A stretch of 64,000 bases of DNA, taken from NCBI GenBank assembly GCA_013141055.1, contig JABFRS010000001.1, positions 496,001 to 560,000 on the forward strand, read 5' to 3'. Below the pieces are notes generated by a model. The model had not been told where the DNA came from and did no database searches. It saw nothing but the letters and a program-made list of their open reading frames with translations. The translations under genes were made by a program, and so were the position numbers. The stretch is from Cyclobacteriaceae bacterium (GTDB lineage: Bacteria > Bacteroidota > Bacteroidia > Cytophagales > Cyclobacteriaceae). Positions 28,988-37,274 of the stretch are shown one piece after another; the first letter of the stretch is position 1; every line of letters begins with the position of its first letter.

Positions 28988-31243
28988 ATGGATTACCTGG
29001 AAACCCTAAACCCTCCTCAACGGGAGGGTGTCATCAATACAGAAGGACCGTGTATGCTGATTGCCGGAGCTGGCTCCGGAAAAACACGGGTGCTCACCTA
29101 TCGTATCGCTCATCTCATGAAAAGCAAAGGCGTCGACCCTTTCAACATCATGGCGCTGACCTTTACGAACAAGGCCGCCAAAGAAATGCGTGAACGTATC
29201 GAAAAGGTAGTGGGCCACGATGCACGCAACCTCTGGATGGGCACCTTTCACTCTGTCTTTGCAAGAATACTAAGAAGCGAAGCTCATCATCTTGGCTATC
29301 CCAACAGCTTTACCATTTACGATACAGACGATTCCAAATCCCTGATCAAGCAGATCGTAAAGGAAATGGGTCTTGACGAAACGCAATACAAAGCCAACGC
29401 TGTTTATAACCGTATCTCTTCCGCCAAGAACCGCCTCGTCTCCTGGCAGGAATATTTAACCAATGCAATGCTCATGGGCGACGATGCCGCCAACATGCGT
29501 CCCGAAATCGGAAACATCTATAAGAACTATACTCTCCGTTGCTTCCGTTCCGGCGCAATGGACTTCGATGACCTTCTTTTCAATACCGATAAATTATTCA
29601 AAGAGCATCTTGATGTATTGAACAAATGGCAACAACGGATTCACTACCTGTTGATTGACGAGTTTCAGGATACCAATCTTTGCCAGTACTTCATCATCCG
29701 CAAGCTCGCCGCCGTCAGAGAAAATGTTTGTGTGGTCGGTGATGATGCACAAAGCATCTATGCCTTTCGCGGAGCAGACATCAGCAACATCCTCAACTTT
29801 GAGAAAGATTACCCGGATCTGAAAATCATCAAGCTGGAACAGAATTATCGTTCCACCAATACAATCGTCAAAGCCGCCAACTCCGTCATTGCCAAAAACA
29901 AGGCACAGATACCAAAAGATGTATGGACTGCCAATGAGGATGGCAATCTGGTCGAACTCATCAAGGCGGTCTCTGACAATGAAGAAGGCAAGCTGATCGC
30001 TTCTTCCATCTTTGAAGAGCGCATGCAGCACCAGGCAAAGTTCAGCGATTTTGTGATCCTCTATCGCACCAACAGTCAGAGCCGCGCCATAGAAGAAGCA
30101 TTGCGAAGAATGAACATCAAGTACAAAGTAGTCGGTGGTCTTTCATTCTATCAACGCAAGGAAATTAAAGATCTCCTCGCCTACTTACGATTCTCTATCA
30201 ATCAGCAGGACGAAGCTTCCTTCAGGAGAATTATCAACTTACCGAAACGAGGCATCGGTGATTCTACCGTAGACAAGATCGTCGTTGCTGCCAATGATCA
30301 TGCTATCTCCATCTGGGAAGTATTACAGAACGCTTCCTCTTTCCTCGGTGGTCGTGCCGTCGGGCAGATCGATGACTTTGTCTCCATGATCCTTCGCTTC
30401 GGTGTGGAAATTCTGAACAAGGATGCTTATGAAGCCGCATCAGAAATTGCAAAAGGTTCAGGCCTGCTGCGAGAGCTCTATGCAGATAAAACCGTTGAGG
30501 GATTAAGTCGCTATGAAAACATTCAGGAGTTGCTGAATGCCATTAAAGAATTTACCGACGACCCTGAACGTGAAGACAAAGGACTGGGTGCTTTCCTCCA
30601 GGAGGTTTCCCTCGTTACCGGACAGGATGAAGACAAGGATAAAGATCCTGAGAAAGTTACACTCATGACCATTCACATGGCGAAAGGTCTTGAGTTTGGA
30701 TACGTGTACATCGCTGGTTTGGAAGAAGATCTGTTCCCATCACAAATGATGCTGAGCAGTCGCGCGGAACTGGAAGAAGAGCGAAGACTTTTTTATGTGG
30801 CGATCACACGCGCAAAGAAGAGACTGTTTCTCTCCTATGCCCTGACACGCTATCGCTTCGGACGACTTAAGAATTGTGAACCCAGCCGCTTCCTCGATGA
30901 TATCGATAGGAATTATGTAAAGGTGAGCGCTAAATATATCGGGGCAGAATCGGTACCCTCCAGAAGCAACTTTGCCAAGAGCTTTGTGACTGGCATTCAG
31001 AAGACGCTAACATCCAAGCCGGTTCCCAAGGCAACATCCTACAAACCTTCTGCAGACTTTACTCCCAGCGACACTTCTACGCTCAGGGAAGGCATGAAGG
31101 TGGAGCATCCCAAGTTCGGCTTTGGGCAAGTGCTCAAAATGGACGAAACCGGGGCAGATCGCAAGGCCAAGATCCATTTTGACAATTTTGGGGAGAAGAC
31201 CTTATTGCTTAGTTTTGCTAAGTTGAAAATTCACGAGAACTAG
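28988..31243 (+). CDS. ATP-dependent DNA helicase UvrD/PcrA type
   Basis: A 751-residue superfamily 1A 3'-5' helicase for repair and replication-fork maintenance. Visible motifs: Q motif NPPQREGV (residues 8-15), Walker A AGAGSGKT (26-33), TFTNKAAKEMRER, the Walker B site LLIDEFQDTN, GDDAQSIYAFRGAD, LEQNYRSTNTI, then the long 1B/2B domains, and MTIHMAKGLEF, with FYVAITRAKKRL near residue 600. The C terminus has the small beta domain VEHPKFGFGQVL found in UvrD/PcrA. Divergent from the DUF3109 gene and 54 bp ahead of DUF4290. UvrD and PcrA cannot be told apart from sequence alone here. Confidence 0.95.
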   Translation: MDYLETLNPPQREGVINTEGPCMLIAGAGSGKTRVLTYRIAHLMKSKGVDPFNIMALTFTNKAAKEMRERIEKVVGHDARNLWMGTFHSVFARILRSEAHHLGYPNSFTIYDTDDSKSLIKQIVKEMGLDETQYKANAVYNRISSAKNRLVSWQEYLTNAMLMGDDAANMRPEIGNIYKNYTLRCFRSGAMDFDDLLFNTDKLFKEHLDVLNKWQQRIHYLLIDEFQDTNLCQYFIIRKLAAVRENVCVVGDDAQSIYAFRGADISNILNFEKDYPDLKIIKLEQNYRSTNTIVKAANSVIAKNKAQIPKDVWTANEDGNLVELIKAVSDNEEGKLIASSIFEERMQHQAKFSDFVILYRTNSQSRAIEEALRRMNIKYKVVGGLSFYQRKEIKDLLAYLRFSINQQDEASFRRIINLPKRGIGDSTVDKIVVAANDHAISIWEVLQNASSFLGGRAVGQIDDFVSMILRFGVEILNKDAYEAASEIAKGSGLLRELYADKTVEGLSRYENIQELLNAIKEFTDDPEREDKGLGAFLQEVSLVTGQDEDKDKDPEKVTLMTIHMAKGLEFGYVYIAGLEEDLFPSQMMLSSRAELEEERRLFYVAITRAKKRLFLSYALTRYRFGRLKNCEPSRFLDDIDRNYVKVSAKYIGAESVPSRSNFAKSFVTGIQKTLTSKPVPKATSYKPSADFTPSDTSTLREGMKVEHPKFGFGQVLKMDETGADRKAKIHFDNFGEKTLLLSFAKLKIHEN

Positions 31244-31297
31244 TCACAGGTCGACACAATGCAGTTGACACAAATCAATAGAATTTAAAATCACTTA

Positions 31298-32002
31298 ATG
31301 ATTCCAGAATACAATTCACAACGTCCCCTGATCATCTTAAAGGAATACGGACGTAATGTTCAAAAGCTGGTGGCCTACATCCGCACAGTCGAAGACAAAG
31401 CAAAGAGAACAGAACTCTCCTATACACTGATCGAGCTTATCAAGCAGCTCAATCCTACCGTTCGCGAATCGGTTGAAAATCCACAACGTCTCTGGGATGA
31501 TCTTTTCATCATCGCCGACTTTGACCTGGATGTAAACAATCCTTTTACTCCTCCTGAAAAAGACATTCTCTCAAAGAGACCTATGCTGGTTCCTTATCCT
31601 CAGAGCGATGTTCGTTTCAAACATTATGGAAAGAACATTGAGCGTCTTGTGAAAGAGGCTCTGAAGAAGGAAGATCCAAAGGATCGTGAAGATGCTGTCA
31701 TCTATCTGGGTAAGCTGATGAAGACATTCTACGGCAACTGGAACAAAGAAATACTGGATGACTCTGTGATCCTGAAAGACATTCAATTGATGTCTGGCGG
31801 AAAGCTGAGCATGAACCTTGATAAAGTACGTGAGGATAATCTCTTCGAAAAACTTTATCGTGAGAAAAAGAAGCCACGTCCTCAGGTCGGCGGCGGTCAG
31901 GGCGTACATTCCAACAATCAGCGTCGCGAAGGCGGCGGTGGTGGCGGTGGCGGTCGCCCATTCAACAAGCGTTTCAATCCACACCGCAGAAGAGACCAAT
32001 GA
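31298..32002 (+). CDS. DUF4290 family protein
   Basis: A 234-residue Bacteroidetes family protein of unknown function, always seen by me next to murA. The folded part (residues 1-190) includes EYGRNVQKLVAYI, TVEDKAKRTEL, RLWDDLFIIADFDLDVNNPF and YGKNIERLVKEA, which suggests a helical protein. The last 40 residues are low-complexity: Gly-rich with Arg and Asn, ending NPHRRRDQ, a possible nucleic-acid-binding tail. Its stop overlaps the murA start by 4 bp (ATGA), so the two are translationally coupled and may act in the same process. Confidence 0.9.
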   Translation: MIPEYNSQRPLIILKEYGRNVQKLVAYIRTVEDKAKRTELSYTLIELIKQLNPTVRESVENPQRLWDDLFIIADFDLDVNNPFTPPEKDILSKRPMLVPYPQSDVRFKHYGKNIERLVKEALKKEDPKDREDAVIYLGKLMKTFYGNWNKEILDDSVILKDIQLMSGGKLSMNLDKVREDNLFEKLYREKKKPRPQVGGGQGVHSNNQRREGGGGGGGGRPFNKRFNPHRRRDQ

Positions 32003-33306
32003 GTTCTTTTCGAATCAAGGGTGGTAAAAGCCTGAAAGGTGAGATCACTCCTCAAGGAGCCAAGAACGAGGCCCTTCAAATTCTTTGTGCTGTTCTCCTG
32101 ACTCCGGAACCTGTCACCGTTCACAACATTCCCGATATCGTAGATGTCAACAAATTGATTGAGCTTGTCGGCGATCTGGGTTGTAAAGTTGAGCAACTGG
32201 ACAAAGGAAGTTATCGCTTCACCGCAGCAAACGTCGACATCAAACATCTTGAAACGGATTCATACAAAAAGAAAGCGGCGGCATTAAGAGGTTCTGTCAT
32301 GTTGCTGGGTCCTATCCTGGCGCGTTATGGAAAGGCGAGTATTCCAAAACCTGGTGGCGATAAGATCGGCCGACGCAGACTTGATACACACTTCATTGGC
32401 TTTCAGAACCTGGGAGCAAAATTCAATTTCGATGCGGAAGGAAGTTTATTCCACATCGATGCATCGGAGCTGAAAGGCAGTTACATGTTATTGGATGAAG
32501 CATCCGTAACAGGGACAGCGAACATCGTGATGGCGGCGGTTCTTGCAAAAGGAACTACTACTATATACTACGCAGCTTGTGAGCCTTACCTTCAGCAGCT
32601 TTGCGCGATGCTTAACCGCATGGGTGCGAAGATCAGCGGCATTGGTTCTAATCTATTGACGATCGAAGGAGTTAAATCCCTGAAGGGAACAGATCATACC
32701 CTTCTGCCCGACATGATTGAGATCGGTAGCTTCATTGGCCTTGCGGCGATGACGAAGTCTGAGATCACGATCAAGAACTGCCGCATTGATATGCTGGGAA
32801 TTATTCCAGAAACCTTTCGCAAGCTTGGTATTAAGATGGAGTTCCGCGGTGATGATATTTACATACCCGCCCAGGAGAACATCGTTATAGAAAATTTCAT
32901 TGATGGATCGATCCTTACGATCTCAGATTCTCCGTGGCCTGGATTCACGCCTGACCTAATCAGCGTTATCCTGGTGGTAGCCACACAGGCAAAAGGAACG
33001 GTGCTCATCCATCAGAAGATGTTTGAGAGTCGTTTGTTCTTCGTTGATAAACTTATTGACATGGGTGCACAGATCATTCTGTGTGATCCGCATCGTGCAA
33101 CGGTGACAGGACTGGATCGCAAGTTCCAGCTTCGCGGCATCAAGATGTCGTCACCGGATATTCGTGCTGGTGTTGCTTTGCTGATTGCGGCGTTGTCTGC
33201 ATCGGGTGAGAGCGAGATCTCTAATGTAGAGCAGATTGATCGCGGCTATCAGGATATTGAGGGAAGGCTGAAGAAGATCGGTGCTCAGATTGAGCGGGTG
33301 AATTAA
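31999..33306 (+). CDS. murA: UDP-N-acetylglucosamine 1-carboxyvinyltransferase
   Basis: First committed step of peptidoglycan synthesis: transfers enolpyruvate from PEP to UDP-GlcNAc. 435 residues with the inside-out alpha/beta barrel repeats. Key motifs: GAKNEALQILCAVLLTPEPV near the N terminus (Lys22, Asn23), RGSVMLLGPILARYG, and the active-site loop KPGGDKIGRRRLDTHF. In Escherichia coli the loop has Cys115, the fosfomycin target; here the residue is Asp121. A Cys-to-Asp change at this site is known from mycobacterial and chlamydial MurA and gives an active, fosfomycin-insensitive enzyme. Starts inside the DUF4290 stop codon. It is the last housekeeping gene before the accessory region. Confidence 0.96.
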   Translation: MSSFRIKGGKSLKGEITPQGAKNEALQILCAVLLTPEPVTVHNIPDIVDVNKLIELVGDLGCKVEQLDKGSYRFTAANVDIKHLETDSYKKKAAALRGSVMLLGPILARYGKASIPKPGGDKIGRRRLDTHFIGFQNLGAKFNFDAEGSLFHIDASELKGSYMLLDEASVTGTANIVMAAVLAKGTTTIYYAACEPYLQQLCAMLNRMGAKISGIGSNLLTIEGVKSLKGTDHTLLPDMIEIGSFIGLAAMTKSEITIKNCRIDMLGIIPETFRKLGIKMEFRGDDIYIPAQENIVIENFIDGSILTISDSPWPGFTPDLISVILVVATQAKGTVLIHQKMFESRLFFVDKLIDMGAQIILCDPHRATVTGLDRKFQLRGIKMSSPDIRAGVALLIAALSASGESEISNVEQIDRGYQDIEGRLKKIGAQIERVN

Positions 33307-33582
33307 GGAATAGTATAATCACAATTGCTTTTTGAAGTTATATGTCGGTTTGATGATTCCGATCGAATCACTGTGGCTAAGAATGACATGTGGATAGCTC
33401 CATTTGCATAGTCAGATGGGCAAGATTAACTTAACTTCCAATACGGATGCATAAGGCACATGTGGCTTATAATCAGATGTTGCCAGCCATTGATCTACCG
33501 AGAATAAAGAATTGATAATTGAAGAATCTCAAACAGGCCATCCTAACTGCTTTTCTGTCGAAGACCTTCATAACACTCAAGC
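33307..33582. other. Junction between housekeeping and accessory DNA
   Basis: A 276-bp gap after murA without a convincing gene or terminator. At 33479-33490 it holds a 12-nt sequence whose complement recurs with 10 of 12 matches at 34816-34827, behind the next gene; I read this as the left edge of the first cassette-like unit. Confidence 0.4.
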
Positions 33583-34785
33583 ATGGTTAACGCACCAAAT
33601 ATCTCAAAGGACACTTTTGTAGAAATTCTGCAAGACAAAATGTTGGTTCGACCTGAGGACTTGTTGATTTTCCAAACTATTTACTCACTTGACAAGCAAG
33701 AAGCATCTGCAACCGACCTTGCTCGTATTATTGGTTGGACAGACAAAGGCGCAGTTGTTGGACGACTAGTTGGACTTGGTATGCGGATACTAAAGAAATA
33801 CGACATCCAGCAACGTGAACGAGAGAATGGCACAAAATCATTTTGGGACTTTTTTTTCACAGGTTATGACAAAGGGACTTTTTTCATTTACCAACTCAAA
33901 CCCGAACTCAAAGATGCTTTAGAAGAATGCGGATTAACTGACAACATAAAACCTATTTCAATACAACGCGCGTATTTATTTGCTTGGAATCCCAACAACT
34001 GGCACCAATGGACAGACCCAAAGAACGTTCCGTATATTGAGGACAATGTTGAAGAATTAAAAAACACAGGTAAGGTTACGTTGATGTGGAGTTGCCGCAG
34101 TCACAAAAGCATCCGGCCAGGTGACAGAGCTTTTTTAGTAAGACTTGGTTCTATTCCAAGAGGAATTATGGCATCGGGCAAAGTAGTGTCAGAACCATTC
34201 TTATCACCGCATTGGAGTGGCGTGGACAAAGATGTTCCAAGAGTTTTAATAGAGTTTGATGTTTTGCTCAACCCTGACAAAGATCCAATTCTTACTCTTG
34301 ACAATCTTGACAGTGGAAATTTGGTCAACCAAAATTGGACACCACAATCCTCTGGAATATCAATTAAATCAGAGATTGTTGACGAACTTGAAGAAGAATG
34401 GTTTGAGTTTTTGAAAACGCAAGACATTCGCTACAATCCATTTTTAGAAGCGGCAGACGCAACAAAAACATTTATTGAAGGCGCAGCAACACAAGTAACG
34501 CAGACACGTTATGAGCGAAACACGCAAGCAAGAAAAGAATGTTTAAAACATTACGGATATAGTTGCATGGTTTGTGACTTTAACTTTGAAAAATATTATG
34601 GCAACATCGGTTATCAGTTTATACACGTTCATCACCTGACACAGGTATCAGATAAAAAGCAAGAGTATAAAGTAAATCCTATTGAGGACTTACGACCTGT
34701 CTGCCCAAACTGTCATGCTATGTTGCACAAGGACAATCCACCGCTCACGATTGAAGAATTAAAGACTCAACTAAAATCAAACTGA
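33583..34785 (+). CDS. EVE-domain HNH endonuclease, probable type IV (modification-dependent) restriction enzyme
   Basis: A 400-residue protein in three parts. Residues 1-115 form a helical, winged-helix-like N-terminal domain. Residues about 128-275 look like an EVE/PUA-like reader domain (AYLFAWNPNNWHQW, SIRPGDRAFLVRLG, PRGIMASGKVVSEP, IEFDVLL). Residues about 315-395 are an HNH nuclease with Cys328-x2-Cys331, His350-His351, Cys374-x2-Cys377 and His378/His382. EVE domains bind modified cytosines, and EVE-HNH enzymes cut DNA carrying 5-methyl- or 5-hydroxymethylcytosine, so a role in defence against modified phage DNA is likely. No partner methylase is nearby, as expected for type IV. Visibly AT-richer than murA; first unit of the cassette-like array. 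Confidence 0.85.
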   Translation: MVNAPNISKDTFVEILQDKMLVRPEDLLIFQTIYSLDKQEASATDLARIIGWTDKGAVVGRLVGLGMRILKKYDIQQRERENGTKSFWDFFFTGYDKGTFFIYQLKPELKDALEECGLTDNIKPISIQRAYLFAWNPNNWHQWTDPKNVPYIEDNVEELKNTGKVTLMWSCRSHKSIRPGDRAFLVRLGSIPRGIMASGKVVSEPFLSPHWSGVDKDVPRVLIEFDVLLNPDKDPILTLDNLDSGNLVNQNWTPQSSGISIKSEIVDELEEEWFEFLKTQDIRYNPFLEAADATKTFIEGAATQVTQTRYERNTQARKECLKHYGYSCMVCDFNFEKYYGNIGYQFIHVHHLTQVSDKKQEYKVNPIEDLRPVCPNCHAMLHKDNPPLTIEELKTQLKSN

Positions 34786-34815
34786 CCCTGAAACAGTTGT
34801 GCTTCGTAGGAAAAA

Positions 34816-34951
34816 ATGGCAGGTAACAAAATGCATAATCAATGCGGAGTTCAGTGTAAATTTGTAGTTTAGTTTTTCAAATGACGCTTTTTGTCGTGGG
34901 GCAGTGACGCGCTTCGAATTCCCGTCACTGCTTATGCACAAACGTTGTAGC
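34816..34951. repeat. attC-like intergenic element B
   Basis: Left edge ATGGCAGGTAAC (34816-34827), conserved core at 34853-34881 (starts AGTGTAAATTTGTAG), and right edge ACAAACGTTGTAGC ending at 34951. Core and right edge recur in elements C and E. It carries an extra hairpin (34901-34909 pairs with 34923-34931) that element C lacks. Confidence 0.6.
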
Positions 34952-34978
34952 TCATTTTTATTTTGACAATTAGGACAA

Positions 34979-35659
34979 GTGATTAAGAAACTAAAAACAA
35001 ATACAAACTTGATAGCAGCGACAATCATATTTATCGGTGGACTATTTAGTGTAGTCGGAGCATTTTTAGCAGCTCGACAAGCAATTAATGACGGCAAAGA
35101 GTTGGACAGCAGAAACGGACAAATAATTGAACTGACTAAGGAAAATGCAAAACTAAGCAAACAAGCCCTTGACCAAATAACGGGAGGAAAATCATGGGCA
35201 TTTATTAGAAGTGGACTTGAGACCGAAAAAGGAATAATGAATCAAGAGTCACTTTGGACAATAAATTTAGTAGGAGACATTCCATTATATGATGTTAGTT
35301 TGACCCTCTACAAGATTAAACACGATAATACATTACCAACTAAAGCACATAACTTAATTACAGTTCTTTCAAAACATCTTGGGACAATTACACCATCATT
35401 GCACCAAGACAACATTGGACTTCTGACACTGCACGGTGACAAAGGGAAAATAGAATTTCTTGTGAAAATAAAAGCAAGAAATGGAGAAATAACTCAACAC
35501 ATTATTTTGCTTCAGAAGGAAGGTAAATATTGGACTAAGGCAGAGAAAGTATTTAGATACAAGCCAGCCGACAACGGTGGATTTAGCAAGGAAGTATTGA
35601 TGCAGAAAATCGATGAAGACTTCCCCGACAAAGATCACATTGAATGGATTGAGTTATAA
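34979..35659 (+). CDS. Membrane-anchored protein of unknown function
   Basis: 226 residues from a GTG at 34979 (no better ATG start in frame). The start is basic (KKLKTNTN), followed by one membrane helix (about residues 11-31, AATIIFIGGLFSVVGAFLAA), a charged helical stretch to about residue 65, and a soluble domain containing GKSWAFIRSG, TINLVGDIPLYDVSLTLYKI and KIEFLVKIKARNGEITQHI. I do not recognise the domain. The gene is a single-gene unit between elements B and C; the unit start (34944-34951, GTTGTAGC) is the exact complement of the left edge of element C (35666-35673). Neighbouring units carry a restriction enzyme and an immunity-type gene, so a conflict-related role is possible but not shown. 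Confidence 0.7.
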   Translation: MIKKLKTNTNLIAATIIFIGGLFSVVGAFLAARQAINDGKELDSRNGQIIELTKENAKLSKQALDQITGGKSWAFIRSGLETEKGIMNQESLWTINLVGDIPLYDVSLTLYKIKHDNTLPTKAHNLITVLSKHLGTITPSLHQDNIGLLTLHGDKGKIEFLVKIKARNGEITQHIILLQKEGKYWTKAEKVFRYKPADNGGFSKEVLMQKIDEDFPDKDHIEWIEL

Positions 35660-35663
35660 AAAC

Positions 35664-35763
35664 GCGCTACAACAAAGTGTATGAAACATGGCTGGGGTTC
35701 AGTGTAAATTTGTAGTTTGGTTTTTCAAAATACGTTTGGTATCGTGGGACACAAACGTTAAGC
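35664..35763. repeat. attC-like intergenic element C
   Basis: About 100 bp. Left edge GCGCTACAACAAAGTGTATG, core at 35701-35729 nearly identical to that of element B, right edge ACAAACGTTAAGC ending at 35763. It begins 4 bp after the stop of the preceding gene. Edges fit the complementarity rule described in the findings. Confidence 0.65.
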
Positions 35764-35779
35764 AATTTTTTTTTGACAA

Positions 35780-36189
35780 ATGGGATTACATCTAAGGACA
35801 AGTGATTTTTCTACGAAATTGGAAGTAATGATTTTTTGACATCCTTTTTTGATACAATTGAATATCATTTGACTAAAGGGCTTTTTGGAAAAAAGTATCC
35901 GACAGTATTGAAAGAATTTTATAACGGACGACTTTCCTACCAAAGTTTAATTCAAGCTGAAACAGAATTAAAAGAAATTCAACAAAGACTTAAGAAATTT
36001 GACCCGTCAAAAGTTGTATGGGACAAGTTTGACTTGACCAAGAGACCGCCATGGGGTGACGACATAAGCGATGAAATAACGGACTTGTCAAATTACTTTG
36101 TGACTTCAGAAGGCAAAGACTTATTTGAAGTTCTATTTGACGCGATTGACAAAGCTAAAGCAGAGAAAACAGAATTAGTAGTTGAATAA
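35780..36189 (+). pseudogene. Imm70-like immunity protein gene with a start-proximal frameshift
   Basis: The main frame encodes FFYEIGSNDFLTSFFDTIEY, then GKKYP, SKVVWD, RPPWGDDISDEITDLSNYF and VTSEGKDLFEVLFDAI. I associate this pattern with the Imm70 family of immunity proteins from polymorphic-toxin systems. No ATG lies in that frame; the first in-frame start-like codon is a TTG at 35836, inside the conserved part. An ATG at 35780 opens MGLHLRTSDF in another frame and runs into a stop at 35837. Adding one T to the T5 run at 35806-35810 joins both into one protein of about 137 residues. So this is either a one-base deletion or a sequencing error. No toxin gene is nearby. Bounded by elements C and D; unit start TAAGCA (35759) complements TGCTTA (36195). 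Confidence 0.6.
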
Positions 36190-36195
36190 AGAACT

Positions 36196-36290
36196 GCTTA
36201 CAACACCTGTTTATGCCACCTTGGAGTCTACTGTTAATCATAAACTCATTTCTTAAGTTAAATTTGTAACGGTGGACACTTTGGACTGGT
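36196..36290. repeat. attC-like intergenic element D (diverged)
   Basis: Left edge GCTTACAACACCTGTTTATG begins 6 bp after the preceding stop and resembles the left edges of elements C and E. The middle holds GTTAAATTTGTAAC, similar to the core, and a GGTGGAC stretch. The right edge is not clear. Confidence 0.4.
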
Positions 36291-36441
36291 CGTGAAGTGT
36301 GGATCAGGAAAAATTCAAAAAACAATCGATAGAATAAGCATAAATATTTAACTAAATTTCCGCAAATAGCTTGAGAAGCCTTCGTAACCATACTATCGAT
36401 CTACGCGAGACGGCTGACTTGAAGTGACGGCGGAAACTAAC

Positions 36442-36590
36442 GGCCCACAACAAAAGCTATAAGCCATGCCCAGATAGAAACGCTCGCCTTCCCCCTCCCC
36501 TCATTCTGCTCCCCTGACAACTTTTACATTTCATTTTACATCTTTTAACAATTCATTTACCAAAGTCGGACACAAAGACTTGTAGCTTGG
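36442..36590. repeat. attC-like intergenic element D2
   Basis: Left edge GGCCCACAACAAAAGCTATA and right edge GGACACAAAGACTTGTAGC match the edges of other elements; the middle is C-rich and unlike them. The 424-bp stretch 36190-36613 has no gene: only element D, a spacer and this element. The sequence 36577-36590 reappears as its complement, with two single-base gaps, at 38549-38564. Confidence 0.45.
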
Positions 36591-36613
36591 TTGGAATTTA
36601 TAAAAAATGAAAA

Positions 36614-37261
36614 ATGATGAAACACAACAACAAGCTATCGATCACTTACCTGCTTTTAATTATTACTCCTTTGTTCTTTGGTTGCGGTGGACCTGTAAAA
36701 AAGGAAAATAAAATCAATGCATCGGCAAGCCCGGTAACCACCCTGGGACAAAAATATAGTATAGATACGAAGGAAAGTGTTGTAACATGGAAAGGGTCAA
36801 GCGTTAAAGGGGGACATGCAGGGTATGTCTATATATCAGTAGGTGAATTGATGATTCAAAACGGTCAATTGGTGGGCGGTGCAGCTGAAGTAGACATGAG
36901 TACAATTGAAGGTGATGACCATAGAAGTGATAATAACCTTATTAATCATTTAAAAGATGCTGATTTTTTTGATGTTAAAAAATTTCCCATTGCTACAATC
37001 GTACTTACCAGGGTCGCATCCATAAATACTGAGAATAAGGAAATCACAGGGAACCTAACCATTAAAGGTATCACACACCCCGTTACTTTTCCGGTCAGGG
37101 TGGAAATGAAAGACGGAATTGTCAAAGCCAGTGGTAAGCTGATCATTGATCGGACACAATGGGATGTCCGGTATAAATCCAGAAAGTTCTTTGATAACTT
37201 AAAGGATCAGGCTATTGCGGATGACATTGAATTCGAAATAAAGATTGTAGCAAAGAAATAA
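36614..37261 (+). CDS. YceI family lipoprotein
   Basis: 215 residues. A lipoprotein signal peptide ends in the lipobox LFFGC (Cys about residue 24). The mature part is a YceI/lipocalin-like domain: SIDTKESVVTWKGSSVKGGH, GGAAEVDMSTIEGDD, HLKDADFFDVKKFPIATIVL, GNLTIKGITHPVTFPV and DRTQWDVRY. YceI proteins bind isoprenoid-type lipids and are induced by stress in other bacteria; ligand here unknown. Two adjacent ATGs (36614, 36617) are possible starts. It precedes the propeller gene by 13 bp, so the two form one unit between elements D2 and E. Confidence 0.9.
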   Translation: MMKHNNKLSITYLLLIITPLFFGCGGPVKKENKINASASPVTTLGQKYSIDTKESVVTWKGSSVKGGHAGYVYISVGELMIQNGQLVGGAAEVDMSTIEGDDHRSDNNLINHLKDADFFDVKKFPIATIVLTRVASINTENKEITGNLTIKGITHPVTFPVRVEMKDGIVKASGKLIIDRTQWDVRYKSRKFFDNLKDQAIADDIEFEIKIVAKK

Positions 37262-37274
37262 TAGCTGAATCAAT

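Noticed and set aside
36155-36391. Minus-strand frame of 78 residues in the cassette spacer region
   Set aside because: It overlaps element D and the end of the Imm70-like gene, has no family match I can see and no promoter.
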